The notes: generated by a model from the sequence alone, not told the origin. Counted from the first letter of the stretch, positions 32,533 to 43,319 are shown. The stretch is 64,000 bases of DNA from Sarcomyxa edulis (GCA_009761415.1 QUOL01000005.1:1798001-1862000), one strand, 5' to 3'. Made by a program: numbers and translations.

Positions 32533-35500
32533 AGGTCGAATCGTCCTCGATATGACTACGATTAAGTGGTATCGACCAAGTCGGGATGTGTTTTGTCCTT
32601 TCCTTCTCCAAGACTGAGATTGTGGCATCAGTGTAGGTTTCGAGAGGTCTAAACGGCAGTTGAGTGAAGAGTGCAGCGTTAATCCGTCGCGGTGCATTGG
32701 GGTGCAACTGATGGAACTGTCGAACCAGTCTTTTTGCACGATCAACGTTATCCTCCGGTTCCCAGGTGTTGTGTTCGTCGGTGTACCCCTTCCACTTGAT
32801 CAAATAGTACAGCTTGCCTCGTTCCAACTTAGAGTTCAAGATTTCTTCAACTTCGTATCGGGGTTCACCTTCGACCTGGATTGGAGGGGGAGGATCGGAT
32901 CTTTGGCCTTCGATCTGGGGTGGAACGTAGCGTCGCAGTTTGGAGACATTGAATACGGGGTGTAGCTTGTTGTAACGCTTTGGCAACTTGAGTTTATACG
33001 CGTTGGGCGACACAACTTTAGTGATTTCGAATGGTCCGTCCCGCTTGTGACTTAGCTTTTTGGAGGGGCGGTCTGTCTTGATGTCGCTCAAGTCAAGGTA
33101 CACCTTGTCTCCAACCTTGTACTGTGGGGTTTCGATCCGACCTTGATCTGCAAATCTCTTCATCTCATCTGCCGCCTTATTTAGAGCCGCCTCTACTTCC
33201 TCATGGACCTTTTTCATGCGTAGTGCAAAGTCCTCAGCAGCTTCTGACTTGACATTTCTTTTCGGCTCGACCCCCATCCTTGGATGTCTTCCAGTATTGG
33301 CGTAGAAGGGGGAGACTTGAGTCGACGACGAAACTCGGTTGTTAAGCGCAAACTCGGCGATGGCTAGCCAGTCAGCCCAATCATTTTGCCTATGATTGAT
33401 GAACAAGCGAAGATATTGTTCAATTTCCTGGTTGGTTCTTTCCGTTTGTCCATCACTTTGAGGGTGGTAGGCTGTCGACAGTTTGCGTTTGACACCGAGT
33501 AGCGTGTGAAGGTCCTTCATGAGCTGCGAGGCAAATTGCGGTCCGCGGTCCGAGATGACTGAGTCCGGGAGACCGTGGTACCTCCAGACGTGATCTCTGT
33601 AAAGCGCGGCTAGTCCAAGGGACGACAATTCTTCGGAGCATGGGATGATGTGGGTCATTTTGGTGAATCTGTCAACGACCACGAGAATTGCATCGTTCCC
33701 TTGGCTATCTGGCAGTCCAGTGATCAAATCTACGGAGATATCTGTCCACGGCGCCGAAGGGGTGCGGTTAGGCATGAGCTTTCCTATTGGTGGGGCAGGG
33801 AATGTCTTTGTTCGATTACATTTGTCGCAACCTTCGATGTACTGGGTTACGAATTTAGTCATTCCTGGCCACCAGTAGTTCCTGCTCATAAGCTCTAGGG
33901 TCTTCCACTTTCCAGGGTGTCCCACGACTGCAGAATCGTGATGTAATTCCACAATCTTTCGCCGTAGTTCTTCCTTCTTAGGGACGTAGACTTTTCCCCG
34001 GAATAGTATCAACCCTTGCTCTTCTGACCACTCTTCTTCTCTGAGACGTCTGACAGGGGAATGTTTGAGTTCTTCAACAGCTTTGACCACCGACTCATCA
34101 TAGTCTTTGCACTTTCTGATGTCTGATAAAATGCTAGACTCGTTGTTTTCGATCAAAACGTGGCCCTGTTGAAGCGCTCGGATTCGGAAAAACTCTGGTT
34201 TAAGAAGGATTTGGTTCTGGTTATCCTCTTCCCCCTTGTCATGATCTGCTCGTCTCGAGAGATAATCTGGTTTGGCCGATGCAGACCCTGGTCGGTGTTT
34301 CAGCACGAAATCAAATCGCGATAGGTAAAGTGCCCATCTCGCTTGTCGTCGATTCAAGTTCCGTGCTGTTTTGAAGTATTCCAGGTTCTTATGGTCGCTC
34401 CAGATTACCACCGGGTGGTCAGCCCCTTCGAGGTAGTGTCGCCATTCTTCCAAACATCGAATGATGGCTAGCATTTCTTTATCGTGTATATCATAGTTGC
34501 GTTGCACATCATTCAATCCTTTGGAGAGATAGGCGCACGGTCTCCATTTACCATCATCACAGAGCATGCTTAGAATACCCCCAGTCGCATGACCTGAGGA
34601 GTCGGCCTCAATCTTCATCTGCTTTGTCGGGTCAGGATATACGAGGACAGGCTCGGAGGAGAATCTTCTCTTTAACTCGTCGAATGCCTTTTGTTGTTCC
34701 TCCGTCCATTTCCATGGTGCATCCTTCCGAGTGAGCTGATGAAGGGGTTTTGCCACTTTAGAGAATCCCTCTATGAAGCGCCGGTAGAAGTTAGCAAAGC
34801 CGAGAAAGGCTTGCAGCTCCTTGACTTTTGTTGGTACCGGCCACTTCATGACTGCTTCGACTTTCTTGGGATCCATTCTAATGTGGTCACCCGAGATGAT
34901 GAGACCGAGGTATTCCAGCTCTGTTTTCTCAAACTCGCATTTTTCGGGTTTAAGGAATAGATCATTGTCTCGTAGGATTTCAAGAACTTGTTTGACTATT
35001 TTCCTGTGTTCTTCCAGTGTCTTGGTGAAGATCAGGATGTCGTCCATGTAAACAATGACTACTCCTTTATCGATCAGCGGTTTGAGAATGTGGTTCATCA
35101 TGGTCTGGAAGGAAGCCGGCGAATTCATCAGTCCAAAGAACATAACGGTTGGTTCGAACATCCCTCTGTTGGTTTTGAAGGCTGCTTTCCACTCATCCCC
35201 TTCCTTGATGCGCAAATTGTTGTATCCCCACCGTAGGTCTAATTTGGTGAAGATCTTCGCGTTTTTAAGTTTATCGACAAGTTCGGGGATTAGGGGTAGT
35301 GGGTAAGCGTTCTTGACTGTGTGGGAGTTCAGATGCCGATAGTCTTGAACCGGGCGATTCGTACCGTCTTTCTTCTTCACGAAGAAGAAGGGAGCCGCTT
35401 GGGGAGACTTCGAGGGTCGGATATATCCTTTGCGTAGGTTCTCGTCGATGAATTCGTCGAGTTCCTTTTGTTCTTTTGGTGACAGAGGGTACAGTTTAGG

Positions 35501-36427
35501 GTTTTGAGGGATAAAGGTGTCTTTCAGATCTATGGGATGGTCCCAAGGTCGTCGTTCAGGGAGTCGTTCCGACGCCTTCTTTTCGAACAGTTCTAAGAAT
35601 TCATGATACTGTTCGGGGACTATGGTTTCGGGTTTAGGTTTAGATTGAAAGACCCCTGCGTCACCAGCAAGGAATATCCGTTCCGTTGGAATTTCTTCAT
35701 ACTCGTCGTCTTCTTTATGAGCCCAAGGATCATACCACGTGTGGTAGATGGCTTCTTCGTCTTCACCTTCTTCATCTTCGTTGACCATGGTGGGGAATGG
35801 GGTCTTAGCTTTGGCTTTTGCCTTGCGGCGTACCTTAGCGTCGTACCCACATTCTTTTGGACACCTAGTCATCTCCACTTCACCCTTTTCCCAGTCTATT
35901 TCCGGGTTGTGCTTCTTCAACCAGGAGTGTCCGATAATAACCGCCATCTTACCAAGGTTGGTGATCGCAAAAGTAGCACGTTCCTTATGCCCCTTATAGT
36001 TCAGGATCATGTCTACTTCTTCTGTGATCGACCCTCCTTCGTTCAGGGTTCCATCTACATTGTATACTTGAATGGGTCTTTTCAGTCGTCGGGTTGCTAG
36101 CCCATTGCCTTTTGCAAATTCTTTATCCATAAACAATGTAGTGGCCCCTGAATCCAGCAACGCATCAATGTTGATCGCACGATGAGTGTCAAGAGTTCTA
36201 AGACCAACGTTCATAGAAACGTGTGTCTTAAGGTTGAGGGTTCTGACATAATGTTTTTCCACAGGGGGTTTCGATTCGTGAGCGGGGGAAACAACTTTAT
36301 TTTCTTCAAAATGTACATGTTTTTCTATTCTAGAATCGAAACCCTTGGTAGCGGCAATCGAGTTTGTGGAAGTTACTGATTGCCGTTTTGAAAACCCTCT
36401 TCCTTTCGGAAGTACTCTCTCAACTCG
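32531..36427 (-). CDS. pol: Pol polyprotein of the chromovirus
   Basis: Frame open from 36427 (just after a TGA) to the stop at 32531, 1298 codons. It overlaps the gag end by 55 nt in the -1 frame, and the first in-frame ATG comes only after the overlap, so translation as Gag-Pol by -1 frameshifting is likely. Domains in order: aspartic protease (LLDSGATTLF); reverse transcriptase (PVQDYRHLNSHTVKNAYPLP; catalytic YMDD); RNase H (IEADSSGHATGG, YDIHDKEMLAI); integrase with HHCC zinc finger (H..H, CDKCNRTK) and D,D-35-E core (VVDRFTKMTH, SDRGPQF, AYHPQSDGQTERTNQ); and a C-terminal chromodomain (YEVEEILNSKLERGKLYYLI, then KWKGYTDEHNTWEPEDN). The chromodomain marks it as a chromovirus and may guide integration to modified chromatin. 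All key motifs are intact. Confidence 0.95.
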   Translation of the reverse strand, partial: RVERVLPKGRGFSKRQSVTSTNSIAATKGFDSRIEKHVHFEENKVVSPAHESKPPVEKHYVRTLNLKTHVSMNVGLRTLDTHRAINIDALLDSGATTLFMDKEFAKGNGLATRRLKRPIQVYNVDGTLNEGGSITEEVDMILNYKGHKERATFAITNLGKMAVIIGHSWLKKHNPEIDWEKGEVEMTRCPKECGYDAKVRRKAKAKAKTPFPTMVNEDEEGEDEEAIYHTWYDPWAHKEDDEYEEIPTERIFLAGDAGVFQSKPKPETIVPEQYHEFLELFEKKASERLPERRPWDHPIDLKDTFIPQNPKLYPLSPKEQKELDEFIDENLRKGYIRPSKSPQAAPFFFVKKKDGTNRPVQDYRHLNSHTVKNAYPLPLIPELVDKLKNAKIFTKLDLRWGYNNLRIKEGDEWKAAFKTNRGMFEPTVMFFGLMNSPASFQTMMNHILKPLIDKGVVIVYMDDILIFTKTLEEHRKIVKQVLEILRDNDLFLKPEKCEFEKTELEYLGLIISGDHIRMDPKKVEAVMKWPVPTKVKELQAFLGFANFYRRFIEGFSKVAKPLHQLTRKDAPWKWTEEQQKAFDELKRRFSSEPVLVYPDPTKQMKIEADSSGHATGGILSMLCDDGKWRPCAYLSKGLNDVQRNYDIHDKEMLAIIRCLEEWRHYLEGADHPVVIWSDHKNLEYFKTARNLNRRQARWALYLSRFDFVLKHRPGSASAKPDYLSRRADHDKGEEDNQNQILLKPEFFRIRALQQGHVLIENNESSILSDIRKCKDYDESVVKAVEELKHSPVRRLREEEWSEEQGLILFRGKVYVPKKEELRRKIVELHHDSAVVGHPGKWKTLELMSRNYWWPGMTKFVTQYIEGCDKCNRTKTFPAPPIGKLMPNRTPSAPWTDISVDLITGLPDSQGNDAILVVVDRFTKMTHIIPCSEELSSLGLAALYRDHVWRYHGLPDSVISDRGPQFASQLMKDLHTLLGVKRKLSTAYHPQSDGQTERTNQEIEQYLRLFINHRQNDWADWLAIAEFALNNRVSSSTQVSPFYANTGRHPRMGVEPKRNVKSEAAEDFALRMKKVHEEVEAALNKAADEMKRFADQGRIETPQYKVGDKVYLDLSDIKTDRPSKKLSHKRDGPFEITKVVSPNAYKLKLPKRYNKLHPVFNVSKLRRYVPPQIEGQRSDPPPPIQVEGEPRYEVEEILNSKLERGKLYYLIKWKGYTDEHNTWEPEDNVDRAKRLVRQFHQLHPNAPRRINAALFTQLPFRPLETYTDATISVLEKERTKHIPTWSIPLNRSHIEDDST

Positions 36428-37362
36428 TCAAACGTCATGCTTCTGATGTCGGCATAGGTACAGTTACGAGCGATGTGTCCTAGCCGTTGGCAACGGAAGC
36501 ATTTGATAGGTGGACGTTTGCCGGCGCGATCCACATCCATGGCATCTGGGTCCCTTTGCCTTGGCGCATCGGGCTGACGTTGAGGTGGTACAACTGGGGC
36601 TGGAGGCGGAGCTACTGGTTTGTCTCGACGAGGTTGTGTCCTGGATGTGTCGTTCCAGACGTTCTTGGCTTTCTCGTTGTAGCGAATGCGTTGATTGTCC
36701 AGCTTTAGCACCCATTCGTACCAGCCAGCCAGGGTGTTTGGCATAGCAGGTAATGCGTAGACGCGTTCTCGAAGCCGATGGTTTAGACCCGTTTCGAACT
36801 TTTCAATCAACGCTACCTCATTGTACCCAGTACGTGGGGCGATTGATGCAAAAGCCCGGACGTACTCGTCGGCGGTCTGGCTGCCCTGGAACAACTTGCT
36901 CATGTCAGTCTGAGCCGTATCTTGGGGATTGGGGTCGGCAAAAGACTTTCTGAACTTTTGGATAAAGTCATTCCAGCTGGAGAAGGGAGCCTGTCGCCGA
37001 AGAGAGGTCATAGGATCTATCGTTCCAACCTGACTGATAGCCGTTAACGCCAAATCCACAAAGGTTTGTGCGGTTCCCCCCTGGATGTATGAGAGCGCAA
37101 ACGAGATTTTGGTATCATCGTTTGGGAACTCAATGGCTCGACCGTTCATATAGTTGATGTTTTCGTTGATGAACGCATCGGCCTGGGCTTTATCTCCAGA
37201 GAAAATACGAGGGGGATTGATTTTAGGAAGTCGGGGATGAGGGGCAGGAAGTGGCTGCGGCATGGGTTGTGGCCGGGGTTGGGCAAGCTGTTGGTTCAGC
37301 AGGTCGGTGAGGGTGGCGATTTGGGCTTCGAGTTGCGTAATGCGGTCATCAGGGTCCTCCAT
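36373..37362 (-). CDS. gag: Gag polyprotein of the chromovirus
   Basis: 329 aa from ATG 37362 to the stop at 36373. The N-terminus has a short coiled coil (ITQLEAQIATLTDLLNQQL) and a Pro/Gln linker. The middle is the retrotransposon gag/capsid domain (PRIFSGDKAQADAFI; FADPNPQDTAQTDMSKLFQG; AFASIAPRTGYNEVALIEKF). The C-terminus is basic and Pro-rich and ends with one CCHC zinc knuckle, CFRCQRLGHIARNC, for RNA packaging. The last 18 codons overlap the open pol frame. No internal stop. Confidence 0.93.
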   Translation of the reverse strand: MEDPDDRITQLEAQIATLTDLLNQQLAQPRPQPMPQPLPAPHPRLPKINPPRIFSGDKAQADAFINENINYMNGRAIEFPNDDTKISFALSYIQGGTAQTFVDLALTAISQVGTIDPMTSLRRQAPFSSWNDFIQKFRKSFADPNPQDTAQTDMSKLFQGSQTADEYVRAFASIAPRTGYNEVALIEKFETGLNHRLRERVYALPAMPNTLAGWYEWVLKLDNQRIRYNEKAKNVWNDTSRTQPRRDKPVAPPPAPVVPPQRQPDAPRQRDPDAMDVDRAGKRPPIKCFRCQRLGHIARNCTYADIRSMTFDELREYFRKEEGFQNGNQ

Positions 37363-37806
37363 GGTAGTAGCAAGAGGAGATGCGAGGTGGGAAGGAGTTA
37401 TGGAAAGGTGGGGAGGTTACTACAGACACGGTCGAATGCGTGATACTAAACAGGTCCCCGTTGGTTAGACGGATCAACCCAACCGGATAGTATGCACGAG
37501 CGAAAACAATATGAGTGTAGCGCGGTATGCGTAAGACGAGGTGCCGTTAGCTTGTGTTCTGTTGCTACTCAGACAATATCCTTCTTCTCTTCCAAAAGGA
37601 CTATTGCGCGGTTAAGCCTTGGCGACTACTGCAGATCTGAAGTCGGGCTCAACGTTACTTCAGATTATGCTTGTCAGCTGAGTTGAGTGGAACACAAGTT
37701 CTTGATGGCGAGGTAAAAGGTAGTTAGTAATGTGAATGGAAAGAGGGAATGGAGGGGCGCAGCGTGTATTTCAGGATTAGGGCGTCGTAGGGTGAGTTCG
37801 ATCTTC

Positions 37807-38233
37807 TGTCAGGGCAACACCAATCTATACAAGACCAGCGGGCCACTGAAGCGTCACGAGCGAAAGGCGAGAACAGAGAAAGAGGAGGAGAGGAGATACA
37901 AAGGGAAAGAGAGAGGGAAGCAATAGAAGATACTACAGGAGTTATATGACTTAGGTTCCCACTAGATTAGCGGTAATCCTGAGAGATCGAACTGAGGATC
38001 CCCAGGGTGCATAGCGCCCTTTATATATCTACCTACATTACATGATTGGTAAGCTATAGAATCCTATGGAACATAATGGAACACCGTTAGTAAGATGATG
38101 ATGCAACTCCGCAGCACCTTAGTAATCGCATCAGTCAGCAGCAGGAATAAAGGTATCCCAAGGAATAACTATAGCCCCCTGATAAGATAAGATAAGATCA
38201 AAGATAAAGTCCAAAATGAGTCGTTTCCTGACA
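37807..38233 (-). repeat. 5' LTR of the chromovirus
   Basis: Second 427 bp LTR, holding the element's promoter in minus orientation. It appears identical to the other LTR. Confidence 0.95.
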
Positions 38234-38238
38234 GTGGG
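38234..38238. repeat. Target-site duplication, right copy (GTGGG)
   Basis: GTGGG directly after the right LTR, matching 32088-32092. Confidence 0.9.
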
Positions 38239-38540
38239 TTTGCTTCAGCAAGAAGGATTTTGCGTACAGAAGAGAATAGTACGCGGAGGAAAGGATCCAA
38301 GATACGAGGAGGCTGTACCACGTCGAATATCTCGGAATGTTATGAGAGAAGCAGCCGGTAAGGAGGACAGCCAAACATCCAACGCCTCCAATTAATTCCA
38401 AGGCAAAGAATGCATTGAGCATAGGGAAGTTTAAAACTAGCCCTGAAGTCGAAGCTGGTGCAGAAGTTACATAAATCGTGCAAACCAAAACTAAGAAAAG
38501 GTAACAGACCTATTACAGCGACCATCCTCGTCTCTGAAAC
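38239..38540 (-). pseudogene. 7TM receptor-like gene, 5' part
   Basis: First coding part on the minus strand: VTSAPASTSGLVLNFPMLNA, FFALELIGGVGCLAVLLTG, then RYSTWYSLLVSWILSSAYYS up to a GTACGC donor at 38267. Without the element the intron would be 53 nt (38267-38234 plus 32087-32069, ending TTTGCAG), and the next exon continues in phase as LLLTGQYGV. Two membrane segments are visible here; the other five are in the distal part. The start codon is uncertain; an ATG near 38525 followed by a short intron is possible. Transcripts would need to splice out 6.2 kb carrying the LTR signals of an element in the same orientation, so the gene is probably disabled. Confidence 0.65.
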
Positions 38541-39467
38541 TGAGCCACCCGTGGCGCGCCGTATAAACGAAGAGAGTGAAGGTAGCTAGGCCCGCCGAGG
38601 TAAACAGAAATGAAAGGAAAATAAGAAGACCAGGCGAAACTTTTCCGACTTTGACTCTATATGAGTACAGAGCGAACAAATGATGCAGTTTAGCATCAAG
38701 AATGAATGATGAGCGCCACCAAGTTCATGATGCGGCATATGGCAAATGCACCCGGAAGTGGGCCAGACTCCAAATTTAATTCTGGTTCAATGGAAACCAT
38801 CTTCTAAAGCGAAGAAGTTCATCAGTATCCGTATTCAGAGTGAATTATGTCTTGGAACATATTCTCACGACGAGAGGAACGTGGAAAACAAATTCACCAG
38901 GGGTCCTTGTATCCTCTCGTCCTATTAGACTGTAACTCTAGTTTTTTTACGCACCGTGGTCGCCACGAGCCTGCACTAGAAGATAGTTGAACTGTACTGC
39001 TTGCAATTGACAGTCTAAAGTTTGAGACATCGCAGTAGCCAGAGAGCGACGTAGACCTTGCGTAGACCAAGAGGACACGATCCTTTTCTGAGAGTTCAGA
39101 AGATCAGAGTACTTTCAGTAGACAGTAGGAGTGATGTGTCGACCAAGCTTCGACCGAAGAACATATGAACATTGAAATATTGAAGAGTCAAGACGCGGAT
39201 GAACATTGAAATCACAGTGAAAAGCAGAGGAGGAACGCGGCGTGACCGATTGTCACAACAAGCTTGATCCTCCAGTGAAATTCCCAAATTGCCCCTCACT
39301 TACACCTCAATCATTATCGACACATTCCGTTTTAGAACCTCATTTCAAGAAATTCACGATAAACCTGGTGCATACGCTAACCAGAATACCGAATCACCCA
39401 ACCTTTGGAACCTACCCGACCCTCTAGTATCAAGCCGTTAAAGTTGATACTTCATTTCACTATCCTT
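38541..39467. other. Intergenic with a membrane-protein-like fragment
   Basis: On the minus strand at 38548-38690 a frame reads LFALYSYRVKVGKVSPGLLI, then FLSFLFTSAGLATFTLFVYT. It resembles a membrane segment of DUF6534-type fungal membrane proteins, but no further exons were found, so it may be a gene fragment. The rest is unassigned and includes the SUZ gene promoter. Confidence 0.35.
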
Positions 39468-40257
39468 ATGGCTACCATCAACTCTAATCCTCAGTCAACA
39501 TCATCGGACCCATGGGACCAGTTCTCTGTATGCTACCAGATGCTACCGATAAAACGAGGATTGACGCTCCTTTGTCTAGACTACATCTGGTCAGGCTCCG
39601 AACGCCGCAGCTAATACTGCGAAATCTCGACGTGCCACGATCCCCGATGATTGGGACCAGGATGACGAAGACGATGAAGAGGTAGAGAACGAAGGTAAGA
39701 ACCAACGGATCTGGGAAGATGCGTAAGTGACACTTCGAGGTTTCCATTCGCGTCTCCTGTTTGAATCAGCTATTGACCAGTCTCTTAGGAATACGAAATC
39801 ACCAATGCCAGAAGTTATAATGCAATCCTCCTCAGCAGCAGCAGCACCTCCACCAGCCGCTGCATTCCAACCCCAAATGCGTATTCTCAAACGACCTTCA
39901 CCGTCAACCATGTCATCCACATCATCTTCAGGCTCCTCACGCCAGAACGAGTCTCTCGCCGAGCGAGAGGCTAAATACCAAGCCGCGCGTGAAAGGATAT
40001 TCGGGCAGGAGTCAGGTTCTACTACCACGAAAGCCAGTAGCTCGACCACGTCTTTGCGGAAAGAAAAGAGTGGTAGTAGGCACGGCACTCCTACTCCTAC
40101 TTCTTGTCCTGGTACGCCTGCCGTCGCCGTTTATCGAAACCCTCTAGGTCCCACTTCGTCCCCTGGGGAGACAGACAACGATACCCTCCCGAGAGGATTT
40201 GAGAGTCGAAGAAATCGCAATCCAAAATCTGCGCAGGTCTTAATGTCGGCGGATTGA
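39468..40257 (+). CDS. SUZ-domain protein
   Basis: Exons 39468-39527, 39595-39722 and 39789-40257, in phase; 218 aa. After a short N-terminus (ATIPDDWDQDDEDDEE, an acidic patch with a DDWD motif) comes the SUZ domain: MRILKRPSPST, a Ser-rich linker, then SLAEREAKYQAARERIFG. SUZ domains bind RNA directly and occur in proteins of mRNA and stress-granule metabolism (SZRD1 in animals is also small and mainly SUZ). The tail is Ser/Thr/Pro-rich with NPLGP and RGFESRRNRN. Role in RNA metabolism is inferred from the domain. The start gives MATINSNPQSTSSDPWDQFS. Confidence 0.8.
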
Positions 40258-40514
40258 GGAGCGTGCAGATCTGCAGAGGCTTCCTAGGTAGAGTTGTATT
40301 GTTAGGTACAAGGTTGTATAGTGGACTGCATTCTTTATTGTGTTTAGTTTTGTGCCTCGTAAGGTCATGAATAGGTCAAGGTCAATGGTATCATTCGAAG
40401 GTCTAAGCAGGTAAAATAATAACGGATATTGTAAATATATATATGAGAAGTACGGAAAGCGAAGAGGTTTTGAAAAAGCAAGTTGTCGTCATCATCGTCA
40501 TTAAAGAGAGAGCC

Positions 40515-42690
40515 TTACATGTTGACCAACTCAACTGCTCTCGAAACCACCTCCTCAACACCCCATCTCTCCTTACCCGACAACCCATGCTTCAGATCCA
40601 ACAACACACCAATCTCATCGACGGCCCTCAACACCACATCGATATCGTCCTTCGTGTGCGCAGCACTCACGCAGAACCTCACCCGCGAGGTGACTAATGG
40701 TGTTGCCGGGTACGCGACGACAACAACAACGATAGGTGGTCTTCCGTTTTGTTTCAAGCCGCCGTCGACGCCACCCTCGCGATCCCCAAGGAACCCACGG
40801 TCCTTCATCATTCGGTGGAACAGGATCATCTTTCCGGGATTGAAAAGGAGTAAAGGAACGATAGGGCTGCTCGGGTGTCCGTACGTAATAAAGCCCAGCT
40901 TTTTCAGACCACGGTGCAAGTATTTCGAGTTGAAAGCGAGACGACGGAGACGGGTGTTGCCTTCCAAGCCACTGGCGAACGGAGGAGAGAAGGTAGGGAG
41001 GATCCAAGTAGGGAGAGTGTTTGAAGGAGCTGGAGCTGGATGCACGTAAGGGACGAGAGCTTGAGGCTCTGCAATACCCATAATGGACGCCATGCTGGCT
41101 AGGATTTGAGTGCAGACGGCTGGACTCATACTCTCTGCGTACGTCCCGGAATGACCTCTCAGACGCAACCGATCGATAAGATCCTTATTGCCAGAAATGT
41201 ATCCTCCGGCGGCACCGAACGACTTGGTGAAGGTGCCCATAAGGATGTCGACAGATCGCGGGGAAATACCGAAATAATCGCAAACCCCTCGTCCAGAAGG
41301 GCCGAGAGCGCCGATGGAGTGGGCTTCATCGATGAAAAGATAAAACTGGCGTGATAATAAAATTTGATTTTTAGTGGGGAAGCAAAAAGGAACGAATAGA
41401 AAGACGAGACACGAACCTTGTACTTCTTTTTCAACTCCACAATCTGAGGCAAGTTCACGAGCGTACCCTCCATGCTGTATAACCCTTCGACCAAAACCAG
41501 GATCTTCTTCCAAGGTCTGTGCGTCTTTGGCTGCCCTTGACTGATGACCTCCCTCAAAAGATTTTCGAAGTTTTCCATGTCATTGTGCTTGAACATCCTC
41601 ACGTCGGCTCCACTCAACCGGACTCCAAACCGGATTGAAGCGTGGTTCAACTCGTCCGATATGACGAGGCAACCTTTACCCACTAACGCTGGGATGTAGG
41701 TGGAATTGGTGGCGAAGCCCATGGAGCAAACGAGTGCGTCTTCCATGCCTACGAACTGTGCGACTAATTTCTCGGTCATGACGTGCAAGTCGTTCGTCCC
41801 CGTTTCCATCCTAGCTCCGCAGGAACTGACACCGTAGCGGTTGATGCATTCCTCGACGGCGTCAGCGCATCCACCAGAGGCCTGTGCGAAGCCGAGGTAG
41901 TTGTAGGAGGAGATGTTGAGGGCGCGGGTTTGGGTGCCGCTGAGGATTTGAGTCTGGTTGTAGTCGACAGAGTAACGGTCGAGAAGCATGATGGTACGAC
42001 CTGCGACGCCGGTGACGGGTTGATTGAAGCATTCGTCCATGCGAGTCTTGAGCCGACGGGTGTAGAAAGAGTCGAAATCGGAATTGAGGGGTGCGTAGCC
42101 CTGGAGATTGCATTGGTAAGAGATTGTCAGGAGTGAGGGTAGATAGGAATTTGAGAACTCACATCTCGAGGTACCAGATACCTATAGGACGAAGGATTGG
42201 TACGTTTCCCAATGAAATCTCGGACGTGACCGAGGCAGATTAGGATAAGGTAGCTGATGTATGTAGATAGCAGGATGTAATAGGGCGGGTTCTGTTCAAC
42301 ATGGCCTTCGACGGGTGCACCGGGTGTGTGTTGTGAGACATAACGATAGGCTTCGTTTGAGGAGTGACCGAACTCTGTGTGAAGAGTAGTATAGACCTCT
42401 TCAGAGGTGGGGGGTCGGACTGGGAGAGTCAAACCGTCCGCATCCTCGCCATCGTGGATTGTCTCGAGCTCGGCTGACGACGACGTTACCGACGACGACA
42501 AGGAAAGTGCAGGGGTAGATATAGACGCTGCCCCGCTCTTGTTTCCTCCCCTTGCGCGTGCATCTGCTTGCGAAAGAGCAGACAGATACGAAGCTGCCGA
42601 TGCTGGCTGAGGCGGTTTCTTTTTGAAGATGGAAGAAGTGGGAGTTCGACTCAAGGCCATTGGAGACGGTAAAGGACTCCCAGACGGCAT
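40515..42690 (-). CDS. LCB2: Serine palmitoyltransferase subunit 2 (LCB2)
   Basis: Catalytic subunit of the ER enzyme that condenses L-serine with palmitoyl-CoA, the first step of sphingolipid synthesis; it works as a heterodimer with LCB1. Exons 42690-42163, 42100-41417 and 41345-40515, all in phase; 680 aa. There is a disordered N-terminus of about 130 aa and a membrane segment at about 136-152 (YYILLSTYISYLILICLG). The alpha-oxoamine synthase fold follows: YNYLGFAQASGGCADAVEEC, SDELNHASIRFGVRLSGADV, the PLP phosphate/ring site DEAHSIGALGPSGRG and the Schiff-base lysine in GTFTKSFGAAGG (about residue 445). LCB1 lacks this lysine, so this is LCB2. It is longer than yeast Lcb2 (561 aa), mainly at the N-terminus. 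The ATG at 42690 is the first in frame. Convergent with the SUZ gene. Confidence 0.95.
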
Positions 42691-43319
42691 TATCAACGGT
42701 TTTTGGGAGGGAACGCTGAGGACGGGTCTTGGTTTTGGCAGTCGCAAAGTTCGAGGGCGACCGCTGCAAATCAGAATTTCAAGTTGCGGGTCAAAAACGA
42801 CCCCAAACTTGCCACGTGCGATTGCTCCTTTCGGAATTGTGGCGCTTATAGCCTCGGGAATACTCGAGCTGAACTGTTGACCTCGAGCTCGAGTAGGTTC
42901 AGGATACTGAGAATTCCAGAGAGAGAGCTAGTAGAAGTCCGACATGAAGCTCGCAAAACTTCTTGTGGCTTCGATTCTTACTTCTTGAATGACATAACTT
43001 AGTCATGCTTGGAGAAGTTAACATGAATGAATCTCTCGCACTCAAATAGTGTAGCTCTAAATCTAGTAGTCGTTATCAGTCACTCGTCTAGCCATGGGGA
43101 AGAGCTATACATCATCGAGTGGACCCTCCCTGCGCGCACCTCGATATCCCGACGGTGATGGCAATCATGAGGTCAGCAGCAACAGAGGCTGACCTAGCCT
43201 CAAACCGTGGCAATGGCAATACACATTTCTGTTAGCAACAACAACAATATTCCTAATCGTACCCTTTTCTGCATGCTACAGACTCGATCATATCCGTCCA
43301 ATCATATTGACTTCATTGC
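42691..43319. other. Intergenic LCB2 promoter / DUG1 3' flank
   Basis: About 630 bp. A short plus-strand frame at 43094 (MGKSYTSSSGPSLRAPRYPD) is open for about 33 codons but has no support. No other feature. Confidence 0.4.

Larger units (their letters stand above)
32093..38233 (-). mobile_element. Complete Ty3/gypsy chromovirus, 6141 bp
   Basis: LTR retrotransposon in minus orientation. Both LTRs are 427 bp, TG..CA bounded, with inverted ends TGTCA/TGACA, and look identical by eye, so the insertion is recent. Order in the sense direction: 5' LTR (38233-37807), a 444 nt leader, gag (37362-36373), pol (open from 36427 to 32531) with protease, reverse transcriptase, RNase H, integrase and a C-terminal chromodomain, a polypurine tract, then the 3' LTR (32519-32093). 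No stop or frameshift breaks gag or pol. The sequence after the 5' LTR begins GAAGATCGAACTCACCC rather than the TGG of a tRNA 3'-end primer site, so the primer is unclear. The element sits in an intron of a 7TM receptor-like gene. Confidence 0.97.

Noticed and set aside
34691..36100. Plus-strand frames inside the retrotransposon
   Set aside because: Antisense to intact pol; no domain of their own.
37780..37806. tRNA primer-binding site next to the 5' LTR
   Set aside because: The sequence does not start TGG; resemblance to a T-arm (GTGAGTTCGATC) is weak, so no primer is named.
41783..42136. 117-codon plus-strand frame in LCB2
   Set aside because: Shadow of the LCB2 exon, Val/Glu/Gly-rich from reverse-complemented codons.
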